Shown in pieces: positions 1-13,037 of a DNA stretch of 64,000 bases. The notes under the pieces were generated by a model. That model saw only the letters and a program-made list of their open reading frames with translations. It was not told the DNA's origin and ran no database searches. Position 1 is the stretch's first letter. Every line of letters begins with the position of its first letter. Source of the stretch: Paramyrothecium sp. XJ0827 (lineage: Eukaryota > Ascomycota > Sordariomycetes > Hypocreales > Stachybotryaceae); NCBI GenBank assembly GCA_020881915.1, contig JAJFPB010000001.1:5890001-5954000 (forward strand), read 5' to 3'. Position numbers and translations under genes: made by a program.

Positions 1-1948
1 GTGCTATGGGGTTGAAGCCGCTGGTCCAACAACCGGCTGCGGCCCGCCACGTTGTGGCACAGCATGTTACGTGTTGGACTTAGCAATGAGTGACTTAAAA
101 GTCATGTTTCGATATCAGCATCCGTGGATCGTATCAGTCACTCGTGGATGCAAGCAACCTCGCCAGGGCTTTGCTAAAGTTGAGCTGCACCGTGCGAGCT
201 TCGGAGATATCCCGGTAATAGTGATCATCTTGTTTTTCCTGCTTCCTTTGTTTTTCGGTAGCTGAATCGAGCCCCATAACTGCTTTTTGAGTAGATTTTC
301 TAGAATATGGTTGGCGCAGTACTGAGGGTGACGTGGTCTAAAGTTGTTGCCATCAGGAGGCGGACCCCAAAGCCATACCCAAGTATGTCAGTGCTATAGA
401 GGCCATGAACAACCCCCTTCACGTTTGATACATGAGTTGCGGGCTCGATATTGTGTCTCGCCGAATACCTAGGCTCCATTGTGGTGGTGTGTTCCACGTG
501 AAGAAGCTGTTTGGTTCTTGATTTAGCGGAGGAATTCTATACACAGAGAAGAGTGTGTTGTAAGCTGCAACCACAAAAGAAAGTTGTTGCATGCCCAAGG
601 CAATTGTAGGCAGGGACATTTGGTAGTCTCAATCAGCCACAAAAGCTGCCCAGACTGGGACTTGTCGGTTAAGTGGTGAGGTATTACCAGGTGCATGGCT
701 GCAGCTGCAGCCACGCTGGTGAGGTAGCGTGGGTCACGTCAAGTTTGGCTACCGGGGCATCTCTGGCCGATTCAAGGATTCGCTCCGAGAAGTTGGCTCG
801 TGCGAGCGGACAGAGCCCCAAGAACGCTGCAGATTACCGCCTGGGAAGATGCGGCAGGCGAAACACGCACAGGGTTTTGCTCACAATCCCTCCCTCCCTC
901 CCACAAACGTGAGATGGATGGTGGGGTTTCCGGGGAGAGCCACACCATCTCGCGTGCTCCCCAATGGGATGGTGCTTGTGGAACAGCCTAATGAGGGCGA
1001 GCCGAGAGCTTGTGCGGACGGGTTTGGGGTGGAGCTTTTCGGTCTGGAGCCGAGTGAGCCGCTGGCTGGCGTTGATGCTTGTTTTTCTTTGTTTGGTCAA
1101 GGTAGGCAGGTGGTGCAGGAGACCATGCCACCATCAATGGATGGGAGCGGAGAAGGAAGCCCGATTCGGAGAGTATGATGATGACCCGGTGGCATACTGA
1201 TGGTTCGGGGCATTGGGATCGCCATAGAGCGACTTGACCCTTTCATCTGATCAGCCAAAGAGGGCGATGATCAGAAAATGCGGGCTGGTGATGCGGCATA
1301 TCCGCCCTCTGCTCAAGCGTGGCACACTTTTAATAGTCTTGCCGTCGAAACGTACTCGGCACCGGCGGGTGACTGATCGGAGAATACTCGCTGGTCAGCA
1401 ACCGCATGGCTCAGCCAGGGTTGGCTACGGTCGGATCAGCCACCGATTAGCCAGCCTGATCCCTGCACCATCCGGTTAGCACAGACGAAGCACTGAGGGC
1501 CAGTTCGGACTGATGCCGGTCCCGGTGGGGGGCGTCTAGCTGGAGAGAGCGAGAAAAGAACCAATGGAGAAAGTTGGCCAAGTGGGAGCGGAGGGAAGCA
1601 ATCGTCAAGGAAGAACATTCCAATTTCACTGAGGAGCCGCGACTGGTCTTGGCAACGGATATGGTGGAGAGGTTTATCCCTAGCACGTAGCGGATGAGCA
1701 TTGGCATTAGCATTAGCATATCCTGCGCTGTTGCATCCTATGGGGGTCATTTCCGGCTGGTTGGTTTTCGGGATTAAGAAGAGAACTGGTTCGGCAAGGG
1801 CTCGGACATCCATCCAGCACGGATGGAGAGGCGTGTCACTCTGTTAAGGGGAGTGTGTTTACGGCGTGGATGGCTTGATAAGGTCGGGTTCAAGTGAAGT
1901 GTGCGGTCAGGTCAAGCCAGGTCAGCCAAGTGGGAGGGAAGTATCCGT

Positions 1949-2034
1949 AGGTAAGGTAGGTGGTGGTAGGGTCAAGGTAAGGGTGACTGACTAACGAGGT
2001 GGGTAAAGGTAAGGCAGGTAAGGTAAGGTAGGGA
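1949..2034. repeat. GGTAAGGTA-type microsatellite
   Basis: Imperfect tandem runs of GGTAAGG, GGTAGG and AAGGTAAGGTAGG on the + strand. The complementary form (TTACCTTACCTACC) is at 2728-2750, so the two form an inverted pair about 0.7 kb apart. A similar run recurs at 59121-59144. Confidence 0.8.
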
Positions 2035-2727
2035 GGGTGCGGCGTTGAGATTAGGCGGGCAGGCGAGGTACGATAGGCAGGTTAGCAAATGCCTCAGGGG
2101 AGGCAACCGCCGAAACAAGTCGCTGAGATGCAAGCACAGCCGCATTTGAGCTTTCTGCGTCAGGCCTTCTTTCTTCTTTTTGGAAAGCAGGCACTTTTAA
2201 AAATAATGTACTTGATCTGCTGTACTTGGAAAACCTTCCCAAGGTTCAAGTTCAGGCCAAAAGACCGGGAATCTTCCAAGTAAGGTACCTGAAGGTTAGT
2301 TGTCTTAGATGCGAGCAGTGGCACATCGCCATTAGGTTGATTGCACTAAGGTAATACCTACCATGAAGGGTGCCGCGTGCTCCCTAAACACTCCTTACCG
2401 TACTTCAGGGCACAGCTCCAAAGTCCCATCCGCGCAGGACGCCCAATATCTTACCGAGATTAGGGCGCCAAGGCCACCAAGTACCTAGCGCAGCCACTTC
2501 CACATTGCTTTTCCAGACAACCACTTCACTTGCCGGTCGCCATGACCGTAAGCCTGTTGCCGAACCACACATTTGCCTTTCAGGGCTATATTCCGACCAG
2601 GGACCCAGGAACAAGGGCTCTCGCCTCCTCCGTGTGATGGATGCTACGGTACCCATCTAGGCTTGATACCTGCCCTAAGCTGTCTGGCTTGCCGCAGACA
2701 CGCCTCGCCTAATGCCTGACAGGCCCG

Positions 2728-2750
2728 GCTTACCTTACCTACCTTACCTC
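2728..2750. repeat. TTACCTTACCTACC microsatellite
   Basis: Short tandem run that is the reverse complement of the repeat family at 1949-2034. Confidence 0.75.
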
Positions 2751-3518
2751 ACATCCAGCTCCTGGACAACGTAATTAACCCACATCTGCTTCCGACCGAA
2801 CACAGAGAGCACTCGTAGTCAGGGTCTCGTACTAACACATAGAACCTATTGTCTCCCGGGCCTTCTTTTCGAGGCAAGGTTGCCGTTGCTAGCATGGCTA
2901 AGGCTACTGTGGCTTCATACATTGATTCCTTCAGAGAGTCGAAACAAGCATTCCCTTGCAAGTTCCCACCCGCGGGGAGCTTCAATGACACATTTATACC
3001 CCTTGCCCGCTCGGCAGCTGTGAACGATGATCAACTGCTTGTCTCGGCACGCGGTCGATGAAGGAGCTCTGGGCATTGAAGGCGCATAGCCCACAATCAA
3101 ATCCAAACCCCCAACGACCCAGCCTTGCCAGCGTTATGTCAGGTGGCCGAGCGGACACTGAGATGAAAGATTAGCGGGCATCACGTATCTTGTGGAATAC
3201 CTGAACAACATATGACCAGGGTTTTGGGCCCAGGTCTGTGCATCACTATCCCACTCAAGCGAGAGACGATCAGGGATCACTAGGACGCTATATGAGGACA
3301 GGGCTTGGCAGGCTTACTACAGGACTTCACAGTCTGCTTCGGGAGGTCGACCCTGCAGAGTCTACGGCCCGGAGCATCACAATCCCAAACTAGTGAGGAC
3401 CCAGACGAAAGAGTTTGGCGGCAAAGCGGTGCAGTGCAGATCGGCTCGACAGGCCCGGAGACACCATTGTGAACAGAGTCCTGAGATGAATCAACTTGCC
3501 GATCAGCACCACCGCCGC

Positions 3519-3573
3519 GAAAAAAAAAAAAAAAAAAAAGAAAAAAAGAGAAAAAAAGAAAGAAAAAAAAGAG
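3519..3573. repeat. Poly-purine tract
   Basis: Uninterrupted run of A and G, mostly A with scattered G, about 55 bases long. It creates spurious lysine/arginine-rich and phenylalanine-rich open frames on the two strands. Confidence 0.9.
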
Positions 3574-6500
3574 CAAGTGCTCGTTGCTTGCACTGCAAAA
3601 CAAAAAGACAATGTCATGCAACGCGCTAGATAGGGACATGGACGGCCACCTCCTCAGAACCCACTTCGTAACCATGCCTGTGGCCAACCGACAAGGCGCA
3701 TCCAAGATCTGGATCATGTTTTGCAACCGATGAAAGAATACTGAGGCAAATTATTCCAGCTCCTTTTCATATCCTTGGGTGCACACCAGGATCAGCGCGC
3801 ATCCGATTGGATGAGGTCTGCCTGCACCGTGTGATAATCCTGGAGAAGTGTAGCCTTCCTACATGCCCAGAGGGCTTTGTGTCTCAAGAGTTGCTTTTCT
3901 CCATGTAACGCCACACACGCTGCGCATCCCGTCTGCCCTAGCGCTTCGCCATCTCATCACATGGCCGGGGAAGCGGCGGACTTGATTGCAGATTAGGGAG
4001 CCGAAAGGGTGGGAGCTTGCAGCCGCCCGGAACCACTAATGCACGTACGTCCTGCTTTGCAAGACGATGTCCGTTTGACGATGGGCCCTCTTATGCCAGA
4101 AACATGTCCGGTTACTCGGTTCCGTGATTGAATGCGCGGAGCTGGAAAGAGTATCTTCTGGCAAGGCGTTGTGTTGATGGCGGCCCCTCGAGCGACATTC
4201 CTGGGCAGGCGAGGCGCAACAATCACTGCCAGCCCTCGTGGACAGAAACGCGAAGCTCTGACCAAGACTTTAATTGCTATCTGATCGTCGCCCTGTGGCA
4301 GAACGGTTGGGGAAGGTTAGATTCAACACAGGAGTATCAACGATGGTGAAACACAGCTGCGCAAAGAATCTACAGCGGTACAACGTTCTGGCGCGAAAGC
4401 AATTAATTGCTGGATATCTAGCTGCCGTGTTACGTGGCACCGGCGCATATAATTCCGATCCACCACGTTTGGTGTTCTGCTCTCACCCCCTCACTCGGGA
4501 CACCTTGCAACGGGCAGATACCGGCAAGTCATGTATAGATTTCTTCGAGCCTCCCAACCCAGTAGCCGATCTTAGGACAATACTGGCCGCCTACTCGTCA
4601 ACCCGTTGCAACCCATTCGTTCCGCTAGGCTTCACCCAAAATGCAGACAGCCGACAACCGACTCTCCACTATCGGCAACAACTCCGATAACTTCGCCCCT
4701 AGGATCTGATCCTTCAGCGCACTCGCGATCTGTTGCCGTAAGCACAAGCTTAACCTGGTTAGGATGCGCCGTCCAATCACGGGGTTCCCGAGTCTTACCA
4801 CATGGGTAGAAAGCGTTGCGTTCATCTAACCGCAGTAGGGCTGGAGCAAAATCAAGAACCGGATACTGCCCGACGCAAACGATGAAAATCCGAGAGGCCA
4901 TGAACCGTAAGCCTGGGCAGTGACGCAGCATCTCTTGATAAGACTTCTAGCCGAGGCAAGTACATATGTCCACGGTAGTATTGCATCACATAATTTGCAG
5001 GCATGCCATACTCATCCGCCTGCATATGCATTGCAGGAGTCATGCTGTTCGAGAAGTCGTCTTCCCAGGGCTGCCTGTCGGTAGCATCGTATGCTAATGG
5101 TTCTGTTCGTCAGATCTAGATCCTCGTCAACCAGCCAGTCCGAAATCCTGTCAGATTAGAAGACTACTTTTCGAGCACCAAAACATGATGTGGGTTTTAC
5201 AATCGTTGGTGTTGAATGCGCCAAGGAGACAATCCTTCTCGCGTGACCGACCATCGCACGCTTTTGAGCGGATTAGAACAAGCGCGCGTGTTGCAAAGAA
5301 CTGGAGTTATGGCTATGAGTGACCCCGTCCAAGATCGATAGGCTTACATATCAAGCTTTCTCGTGTCCATGATAAGAAGCTCATAAGGAGGCCTCATTCT
5401 GAAATGTGCACAGTCTGATAACTCGCAGGTTAGGCTTCGACATCCTCAAGGGCAGCTTTCCCGGAAGGCTGTCTGAGGTTGGCTTCTTCTATTTCACCCC
5501 CTCGCCCCAGGTTTCTTCCGGCTTGCATATAGAAAATGCTGCGTAGCGCTCTCGTGCCATGATGCCCGAGAGGCAACGGCCAAGGCAAGAACGAAAAAAG
5601 GAATGAATCCTTGCTCGTCTTTCATGGGCTTTCCCAATCCCACAGCGCCGAAGGAATCTCATGGCCCACCGTTGGGCAATGTCCAGATGTGGATGTGGAC
5701 TGGCAGGGTGCCACTTCCATAACCCATGTCGAAAGGAGCGGCCGCCCTCTGACGAAATTTCCGTCCCCACGTTGAGAGGGGGGGTGTTCAATTCCGGGAT
5801 GCAATTCGGCAAGTTACGAGAGGGTGAAAGCTTTCGGAATGGCACAGCCGAGGTCTAGGCACACGGCAATCGATGTCATCCGCCCGAAGACCCTGAAACC
5901 CAGCGATCCACACAACGCTTAGAAGTTTCCTAGTTCGGCCTCCGCCAACCTTGGATCAAGAAAGAGGTTGCAGCAATGAGGGGCCACCCTAACCAGCCTG
6001 ATGACGCTCGGGGACCAGATCGGCCCAGCCCAGCCGCTTGATTCCGCGATAGCAAAGGCCCATCCGCTGGACTAGCCCTCCTGTCAACTAGGAAGATGGC
6101 CGCCCAAGGAGCGTTTGCGCAGGCTGCGGTGTATGCTCTGTGGAGGGCTGGAACGCCGCCGTGATTAGTCACCGATCTACTTGAATATGACTACCTACTC
6201 AACTACCATACTTACACAGGCCTATCGAAGAGATTAATGGCTCAAGTCTCCAGACTCATCTCCAATTCGACTCTGTGCCAACCACTAGGCTGGAGCAGCC
6301 AATCATTCAAGCGATACGCAGGAGGCTGCAGAATTACTACACCAAAGAATGATGTTGACCTTAATAGACTAGGCGATGGTCTCCCTCTGGCTATATGACT
6401 AGCCTTTACATGGCCGTATCTCTAGGAACCGGAGAATGTGTAAAGAAGTGAGGCCTCGTTCACTTTTCATGACTTAGCCCTGTGCTCTTTCGCAGACTGT

Positions 6501-6595
6501 TCAGCCCATTTTCAACCCTGGTGCAGGGCATTGCGGAGTTCGGAGCCTGCCGTTGGTATAAGGTTAGCGGTAGTGCTGAGCTAGCAAGCGGGAAG

Positions 6596-6602
6596 TATAT
6601 AA
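6596..6602 (+). promoter_or_regulatory. TATA-like element before aah1
   Basis: A TATATAA element lies about 230 bases upstream of the ATG chosen for the adenine deaminase gene, a plausible core promoter position for a fungal gene with a 5' leader. Assignment is by position and sequence only. Confidence 0.45.
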
Positions 6603-6824
6603 TACGGTACGCTGCCTTGAACGTCATGCGAAGGACATGATGTCTCCTAGCGCTGATGCTTGGGCTGGATTGATCAAAGTGCCAACCTACGTTATCTTCC
6701 TAGCTCAGGTTTCCAGACGATACCACATATTGCGGATCCGAGCGGCAAACCTAGTTTAGACTGTGTCAGACCGACGAGCCTGCATCACCACCTCGCGCCG
6801 GCTCAAGCAAGCCGCACTGCCACA

Positions 6825-7904
6825 ATGTGTCGGTCTTCGCTGCACGAGCTGCTCGTGAACCTTCCCAAGGTCGAGCACCACATCCATATCGAGGGCACGC
6901 TCGAGCCGGACCTGCTCTTCTCCCTCGCCGCAGACAACGACGTCGCGCTGCCCGCTGACCCGGCCTACGCCTCAACCGAGGCCCTGCTCGCCCGCTACGC
7001 CCGCTTCACGAGCCTGGACGACTTCCTCGGGTACTACTACGCGGGCATGAGCGTGCTCGTGACGGCCCTCGACTTCGAGACCCTCGCGTGGCGGTACTTT
7101 GAGCGCGCGGCCGCCCAGCGCGTGCGCCACGCCGAGGTCTTCTTCGACCCGCAGGCGCACACGGCCAGGGGCGTCGCCTACGACACCGTCATTGAGGGGC
7201 TGGCCGCCGCGAAGCGTCGCGCAGAGGAGCAGCTCGGGATGACGATCGAGTACATCGTCTGCGTTCTGCGGCACCTGCCGCTTGCCGAGTCGCATGCGCT
7301 CGTCGACACCGTCTTGGAACGGGAGCACCTCGTCGACGGCACGTTGATCGGCTTCGGCATGGTGTCCAGCGAGAAGAACTTCCCGCCAGAGCTCTTCACA
7401 GATCTATTCGCACGTGTCGCGGCCGCTGCGCCGTCCACCAACCTCACGACCCACGCCGGCGAGGAGGCTGGCCCCGAGTTCGTCCGCTCATCCCTCGACA
7501 AGCTCGGCGTGTCTCGCATCGACCACGGCCGCACCGCCGCGGAGGATCCGTCCCTGCTGCGAGACCTCGCCCGGCGCGGCACCCTGCTCACGCTGTGCCC
7601 ATGGTCCAACGTCGTGCTGGGCGGCATCCCCACCATCGAAGAGAGCCCCATCCGCGCCCTCCTCGACGCCGGCGTGCCCTTCAGCCTCAACAGCGACGAC
7701 CCGGCCTACTTCCGCGCTCACATTCAAGACGTCTACTGCCGCGTACAGGACGCCTTTGAGCTGTCGGTTGACGAATGGAAACGTATCACCAACGGCGCAG
7801 TCGAGGCCAGCTGGTGTCAGCAGCACAGGAAAGATGAGCTCTTTGGAGAATTGACAAAAACCTTCAGTGAGTTTGAAAACACTACCGTGAGGGCCTTGGC
7901 GTGA
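6825..7904 (+). CDS. aah1: Adenine deaminase (Aah1 type)
   Basis: This single-exon gene of 359 codons should convert adenine to hypoxanthine and ammonia in purine salvage. The metal-binding HxH pair is at residues 19 and 21, followed by EGTLEPDLL. The catalytic THAGEE motif, then SRIDHG and SLNSDDPAYF near the C-terminus, are all in family order. The segment after the catalytic core, with SSEKNFPPELF, matches the yeast Aah1 layout better than animal adenosine deaminase. The frame stays open to 6660, but the first ATG there would add a non-conserved tail, so I start at MCRSSLHE. Codon use is extremely GC-rich at third positions over most of the gene and relaxes in the last 40 codons. It converges on ufd2 downstream. 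Substrate preference (adenine versus adenosine) is inferred from similarity. Confidence 0.92.
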   Translation: MCRSSLHELLVNLPKVEHHIHIEGTLEPDLLFSLAADNDVALPADPAYASTEALLARYARFTSLDDFLGYYYAGMSVLVTALDFETLAWRYFERAAAQRVRHAEVFFDPQAHTARGVAYDTVIEGLAAAKRRAEEQLGMTIEYIVCVLRHLPLAESHALVDTVLEREHLVDGTLIGFGMVSSEKNFPPELFTDLFARVAAAAPSTNLTTHAGEEAGPEFVRSSLDKLGVSRIDHGRTAAEDPSLLRDLARRGTLLTLCPWSNVVLGGIPTIEESPIRALLDAGVPFSLNSDDPAYFRAHIQDVYCRVQDAFELSVDEWKRITNGAVEASWCQQHRKDELFGELTKTFSEFENTTVRALA

Positions 7905-8239
7905 TGGGGACGCAGCTTGTAGGTAAGTTTAACTCAAATAGCCTAAGGAAAGATAGTCACGCAGGCTTGCCGAGGTAAAAGGACAGGCTTGCTTTGAAAC
8001 GGTATCATGCATTTACCGCATCATCTATGCTTCCGGAAAAAAAATGTAGTCTATGCCTGGAAGGCTATCAAGCAACCATGCTCATCACCCATATAACCCG
8101 TTCTATCATGAAGTTGTAGCATCATCGTTGCGTAGATAGTGCTGACGAGCGATAGCCATCACATCAGCCAGCAGGAACGATCATCTCGGGCAATTCTACT
8201 AAGTCAGCAGTTCTCAAACCCTCCACCGTCCCGTATCGC
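7905..8239. other. Convergent intergenic spacer
   Basis: This is 335 bases between the stop codons of aah1 (+) and ufd2 (-). It should contain both 3' ends. I see A-rich stretches (for example near 8038) but no gene. Confidence 0.7.
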
Positions 8240-11200
8240 TCAACCCTCCGTAGTATCCATAGTCTCCGGAGCACTGTCCAGAAGCCTCGCCTTGGCGGCT
8301 TGTACTTTGCTCTCCCTCCACTGGTCAATCTCCTCCTTCAGCTCCGTCATGGGAATGGCGTCGTTAATCGTCATGGGCTGTCGCGTGAAAGGATCTTTAG
8401 GATCACTAAGCAGGTGCTGTACAATTGTGGACCGATCGACGATGTGTTTGCTGGGCAGCAGAACCGGGTCTTTCATAAGGTCACCCATGATGGGATCCTC
8501 ATATTCCGCGGGAATCTCGCCAAGATCAAGCTCAGCCTGGTCGAGCAGTTGTTTCGCCGCCTCGAACCTCTCCCGGAGCTTGTCCCATTTCGCAATGTCT
8601 GATGGGTCTTTCTGATGTCTGGATGTCAGAATCTTTGTGACACGTTCCAGCACTTCTGGCTTGTATGAGCGCCCATCGGATGCCACGGCATCGAGGAAGA
8701 CTTGCGACGAGCCTAGGTTGGTATAGATTTCAACAAAATCCGATATGAGCTGAATCGGCCGGAAGTGGTACTTCTCCCTGTTGGACACGCTCAGTTCGAC
8801 GGCCGCCTTCTTCCCAGCCAGGGTCTCGAGGTTGTAATTCAACATGCTTCCTAGACGCGAAACAATTTCGGGCATGAGGAAGGCCTCGCTCACGGCGTGC
8901 GTGAACAGCTTCATCATCTCAAGCGACTCGTTGGCCAGTTGCATGTAAGAAGTGGCATGGTTTCCCAAGGTTTGTAGCTCTTCCTCCTTCTTCTGCCTGT
9001 CTTCAGCCGAGAGGCTTTGGTCCTTGAGTTCTATCTCAAGTGTCCTCATCTTGGGGAATTTAGTGAACGCCTCGTCTAGTACGTAGGTTGCGTCATTTAG
9101 CAACATGTTGACAAAACGCACGAAGAAATCGCGGTTGACCCTAAGACAAGATAAGCCAAATGTTTTCATAACGACCAAGGACTCACTTACTTGCTCTCGC
9201 GGGTCAGTTGCTGCTTGTATACGTCATTGGCCCAAACGCATTTGACCACTTGGAATATCTCATAGCGAATGTGGAACTTGTCGTAAAACTGGCTGTTGGC
9301 ACCGGTAGACTCGCACTCGATGTAGAATTTCATCAATGCGTGGAGCAAATGTTCGTTTGCGAAGCTCAGGGAGACAAGCTGGTCACCAAGTACTCCCCTC
9401 TTAAGATGCATGAATGGCCATGTGCCCCAGTACAGTAGCGAGACCAACAAAGACTTGAGTCCAGGGTTCTTGATATAATCCGAAGACCGGAGGAATGTGA
9501 TAGAGAGAGCAATCATTTCCTCGCCAACGGCGCTTGGCAGAATCTTTGGGAGAAATCTAGAGAGCGTTAGTTGTCTTGCACAGCAAGTTTTGGGGTATGT
9601 CTTCGAACCTGAAAAGAAACCTAAAGTTTTCCATGATATTCTGAAGGGCATACTCGGGCAAGCAGGCGAAGGCAGCAGGTTGCTCGGCAGGTAGCGGAAG
9701 TCTGTTTCAAGTTAGCAAATTTGCCAGTGTGAACTCGTGACTCGATGGCACTGACTTGATTTCTTGACTTTCAAGTCCAGGCTTGTACTTTGACCCAGTT
9801 GCCACTCGGATCAGCCAAACTGCAACATAACGCAGGAACCTGAGCGAAATGCCCTGCATACGCTCATCTAATAGAACACCTTCGATGGCATATTTCAGGC
9901 CAATGGTCTTCTCAAGAACGTTGGTATGTCGTCTCAAGGTTTCCTCAAAAAGCCTTAGCTGATGTGGCGAGTTGGCCACCTTGTGACGTTCGGCCTCCAT
10001 CAACTTGATATGCTTCTCGAGATACTTGATCTCATCGTCAAGATTCTTGAGTTGAGAGTGGGAAGCCTCGCTCCCGTAATGGTGTGCTGCAAGGGCCAGG
10101 AAAAAGACCTCTGAAATGAAGTTGGATTCGCCCGCCTCTTTTTCCTCATAGAACTTGTCAGCGGCAGTCTGGTCTGCGTTGATCTTGGTCTCATCCTTGA
10201 TATCCACTCTTGGTTGTCGCTTGAAGTACCGAACATCAATCTTGTCAACCTTGCTGAAATCGTTATCCATGAATGGCTCACAGAAGCGATCCAAAATGGT
10301 GGTAATGTTCATCATGAAGCCGTCGGATGCAACAGTTCTAGGGTCGACCCTCATTGCCCTCCTCTTGTGATTTGTGTTCATTATGTATGCGAACCAATCC
10401 AGTGTTCGGTTCCTGGTTTCAGGTCCAGCCCGAATGAAAGCATTTGCAATTAAAAAGAGGTCATCCTGATGTGTTCTGAGGACCATGCGTAACGACTCCT
10501 GCGCATTCAGAATCCTAGTCTTATCGAGGGTCCGGGGTCCGGGAAAATAGCTTTTGACAACCTCCGGTTGCAAAGGGGATAGGCGGAAGAAGGGGCCAAG
10601 AAGAGTGTGCTTCTCGATGCCAGGAGCAGACTGAGCCATGTTGAAACAAGGATGCTTTGCTAGATTTGATATGAGAACAGGAAACCGAGTATATGTCAAA
10701 AGAGCCTGAAAATATTAACATCTGCAGGAGCGGGAGTGTTGGCATGAGGCATTACCTGGACATAAGGTTTGTAGTCGTCTTCCATAGACATCGTCGACAG
10801 TTTGGTGCTAATTTTGACCATGGCATCGTCAAATATGGAAGGGAAAGCTTCGTCATCGTCGAATCGTTTGATGGCCTCTCGAATGAAATCAAAACAAAGG
10901 CCATTCTCGTCTGTAACGCTTCGGAGGAGGAACGGCACGATAGTGTCATGGTTGGGATTGGGTTCGCGACTGTCTCTGTTAGGCGGCGCACCCTCTATTC
11001 GTCTTGGCAAAGCTTACCCGTAAAGTGCAGGCATAGTTAGAGCGAACAAGCAGTTGCTCATGCATAGTCGCTTAGCCTCCTCGTGGACCTCAAACTTGGG
11101 ACCAGCTGTGATTTTGGCTGTGACGGCTGACTTTACTGCACGCTTCCAGCAAGGAAGCAAGAAGCTCATGAGAGACTTCTCGTGTGGCCACTCGCTGCAC

Positions 11201-11860
11201 GCCTCAATAATAGCCTGATCTAGCGAGTTGACGGACAGTTTGAGAGGCTCGCCAGCGTCATTCAACTCCTGATTCAGATTCGGGAGAAATGCTAGCCTGC
11301 TGCCATGAGGGTTCGGCGCCTGATGGGGGTTGACCGTGACTCGGAAAATCTGGGACAGTATGCGATCGGCGTAGTCCTCGTTTGACTCGGCTTGCGGTGG
11401 ATCTGCTCTACGTGCTGTCGCTGACATACCACCGTCATTATCAGATGCGGACCTCTTGCGAGAGGGACGAGTGCTACCTGATGAAGTTGCCGCTTGCCCA
11501 GAGCTGTTGGACTTGGATGCGGCCGGCATGGGCTTATCTGAACCTGTCTGCGATGTCGCCGGGGCGGGTGTGATATTGATCTTCGTCTTCGGAGTTTCGG
11601 GTTCGGCGGTTTGCGGCTTTGGGGTCGATGACGGTGATGGCCTCGACTCCGAGGCGGAAGCCTTGTTGTCTTCGGATTTCGAGGAAGAGGGAGCTGGAGA
11701 AGGACCTCCCAGCTTTGCCAGGCGACGCGCGCGGATCTGGGGCCGAGAGTTAGCGAGAGCACGTCTGGTAAGTTGCCATGGACATGAGACGAACCTCGTC
11801 CATCTTCTGCTTGTCTGGCGCATCGCCTCCGGTCCACGACGGCTGCTCGTTGGGATCCAT
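8240..11860 (-). CDS. ufd2: Ubiquitin conjugation factor E4 (Ufd2)
   Basis: Ufd2 extends ubiquitin chains on substrates already carrying a few ubiquitins and works with the AAA ATPase Cdc48 in protein degradation. I read seven exons: 11860-11795, 11736-11018, 10969-10756, 10705-9756, 9701-9609, 9556-9191 and 9140-8240. All phases agree and give 1102 residues, slightly longer than yeast Ufd2 (961). The protein starts with a short acidic leader and the conserved IRARRLAKLGG. A Ser/Pro-rich disordered stretch follows, then the long helical Ufd2 core, then a C-terminal U-box (about residues 1015-1085, with EYEDPIMGDLMKDPV and FTRQPM). Introns 1 and 5 use unusual GTTCG donors. The third exon could begin six bases earlier (10975). 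The start is the first ATG before the conserved N-terminus. Confidence 0.93.
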
Positions 11861-13037
11861 CTTGAAGGGTGACCCGGTCCCAGAAAACTCAACAGAAAGG
11901 AGCGACGAGTGGAAAATCAGTCAAAGGAAGAGGTTGATGAAGAAGAAGGTTGGATGATAGTGTCGCAAGGCTGTATGGCGAAAGAAGGTCCAGTAAAGTC
12001 AAGCGCTGTGCCTACAGTCGTAGGAAGCCTTGTGTGGGGGGGCCTTGTCGCTTGTGCGGGGCGGTGACGAAGGGGTGGGAAGCCCAACTGAATTGGCACT
12101 ACCGCCTGGACCTAAGGTACCCTAGTTATGTTTGTACTTGCACGCTTAGCAATGGCGTTTCTGGAACCTCACGTTCGACTGTTGGGTACCGCCACTTCGT
12201 AAGACTTACCTCAGTAGAGGCACCTTACGTACTACCGTACCTTTCGCACAATCCCTCCCGCTTGAGCGTCATTGGTTCACCTGCGATTTGGGATATCCCA
12301 GACAAATGATGGACAGTGTCAAGCACTACGGTATAGCTGCGGAGCTTTCAATGAACAAAGATGCGCACGCCCTCAAGGACATTCCCCGGTCTATTTGTTG
12401 GGACGGAGTTCGGTGCCAGGCCTCGCCGTAATACAGTAGCGGACTGAGCGGAGCGCAACTCCGTAGGGTCTCCAAACTCCGCTCAAGAGACACCAATGTT
12501 CATTTCCCGTGTATACCGTGAAATTACCGGCCCGCGGTGATGGGTATGGGGCAAATTCTCCCAGTTGGGATGGGCCAGATTGCTAATCACTAATCAGGCA
12601 GACGTTGCGGGTGATTCGAACCGACTTGCTTGCCCTGTGCCCTGTGGCTTACCAGCGCTCCATGGAATTCTCCCACGTTCCGTCCCAGGCCGGATATTGC
12701 CACAAGACTAGATGCTCACCCACGCACAGTCTGTGTTACCCAACCTCCAGAGATACTGATACTGATATGGGGCGAAGAAACCTAATTCGTGTTTGCTTAT
12801 ACTATAGAGGACCAGGGTAGAGACCCTCGATCTCATGAATAAGTGCCCCGTTCTTCACACTATCATTGTATAAGGCCTCCGGTCAGTCTTAGGTCATTCA
12901 CGATCGATGCAGAGACATTGTTTTCGCGGTTCTGCGCGTTATACACAAAAGGGTATCTGAAATCATGTATCCTCCGTCTCAACGCCGAAATAAACGCCGA
13001 ATTTCCACCCAGCCCATCAACACTCGGCGTAACGACC
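11861..13037. other. Promoter of ufd2 and 3' end of the RING gene
   Basis: About 1.2 kb without a supportable gene. It contains a CCTAAGGTAC motif at 12111-12120 and further GGTACC-like repeats to about 12.24 kb. A GATTCGAACC box at 12613-12622 resembles a reversed tRNA T-arm but has no matching stems. Confidence 0.6.

Larger units (their letters stand above)
1..6824. other. Gene-poor region at left edge
   Basis: I see no supportable gene in this stretch. Open frames of 60-150 codons occur in several overlapping frames at once, without splice structure, recognisable motifs or start context, as expected by chance. It holds GGTAAGGTA-type microrepeats near 1.95-2.03 kb and their complement near 2.73 kb, a purine run at 3.52-3.57 kb, and a TATA-like element just before the adenine deaminase gene. 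A decayed mobile element cannot be excluded by eye. Confidence 0.6.

Noticed and set aside
4274..4690. 138-codon + frame in the left gene-poor region
   Set aside because: Overlaps other open frames and shows no domain or start context.
12613..12622. GATTCGAACC, resembling the T-arm of a - strand tRNA
   Set aside because: The flanking bases do not form a T-stem or acceptor stem and no A-box lies at the right distance.
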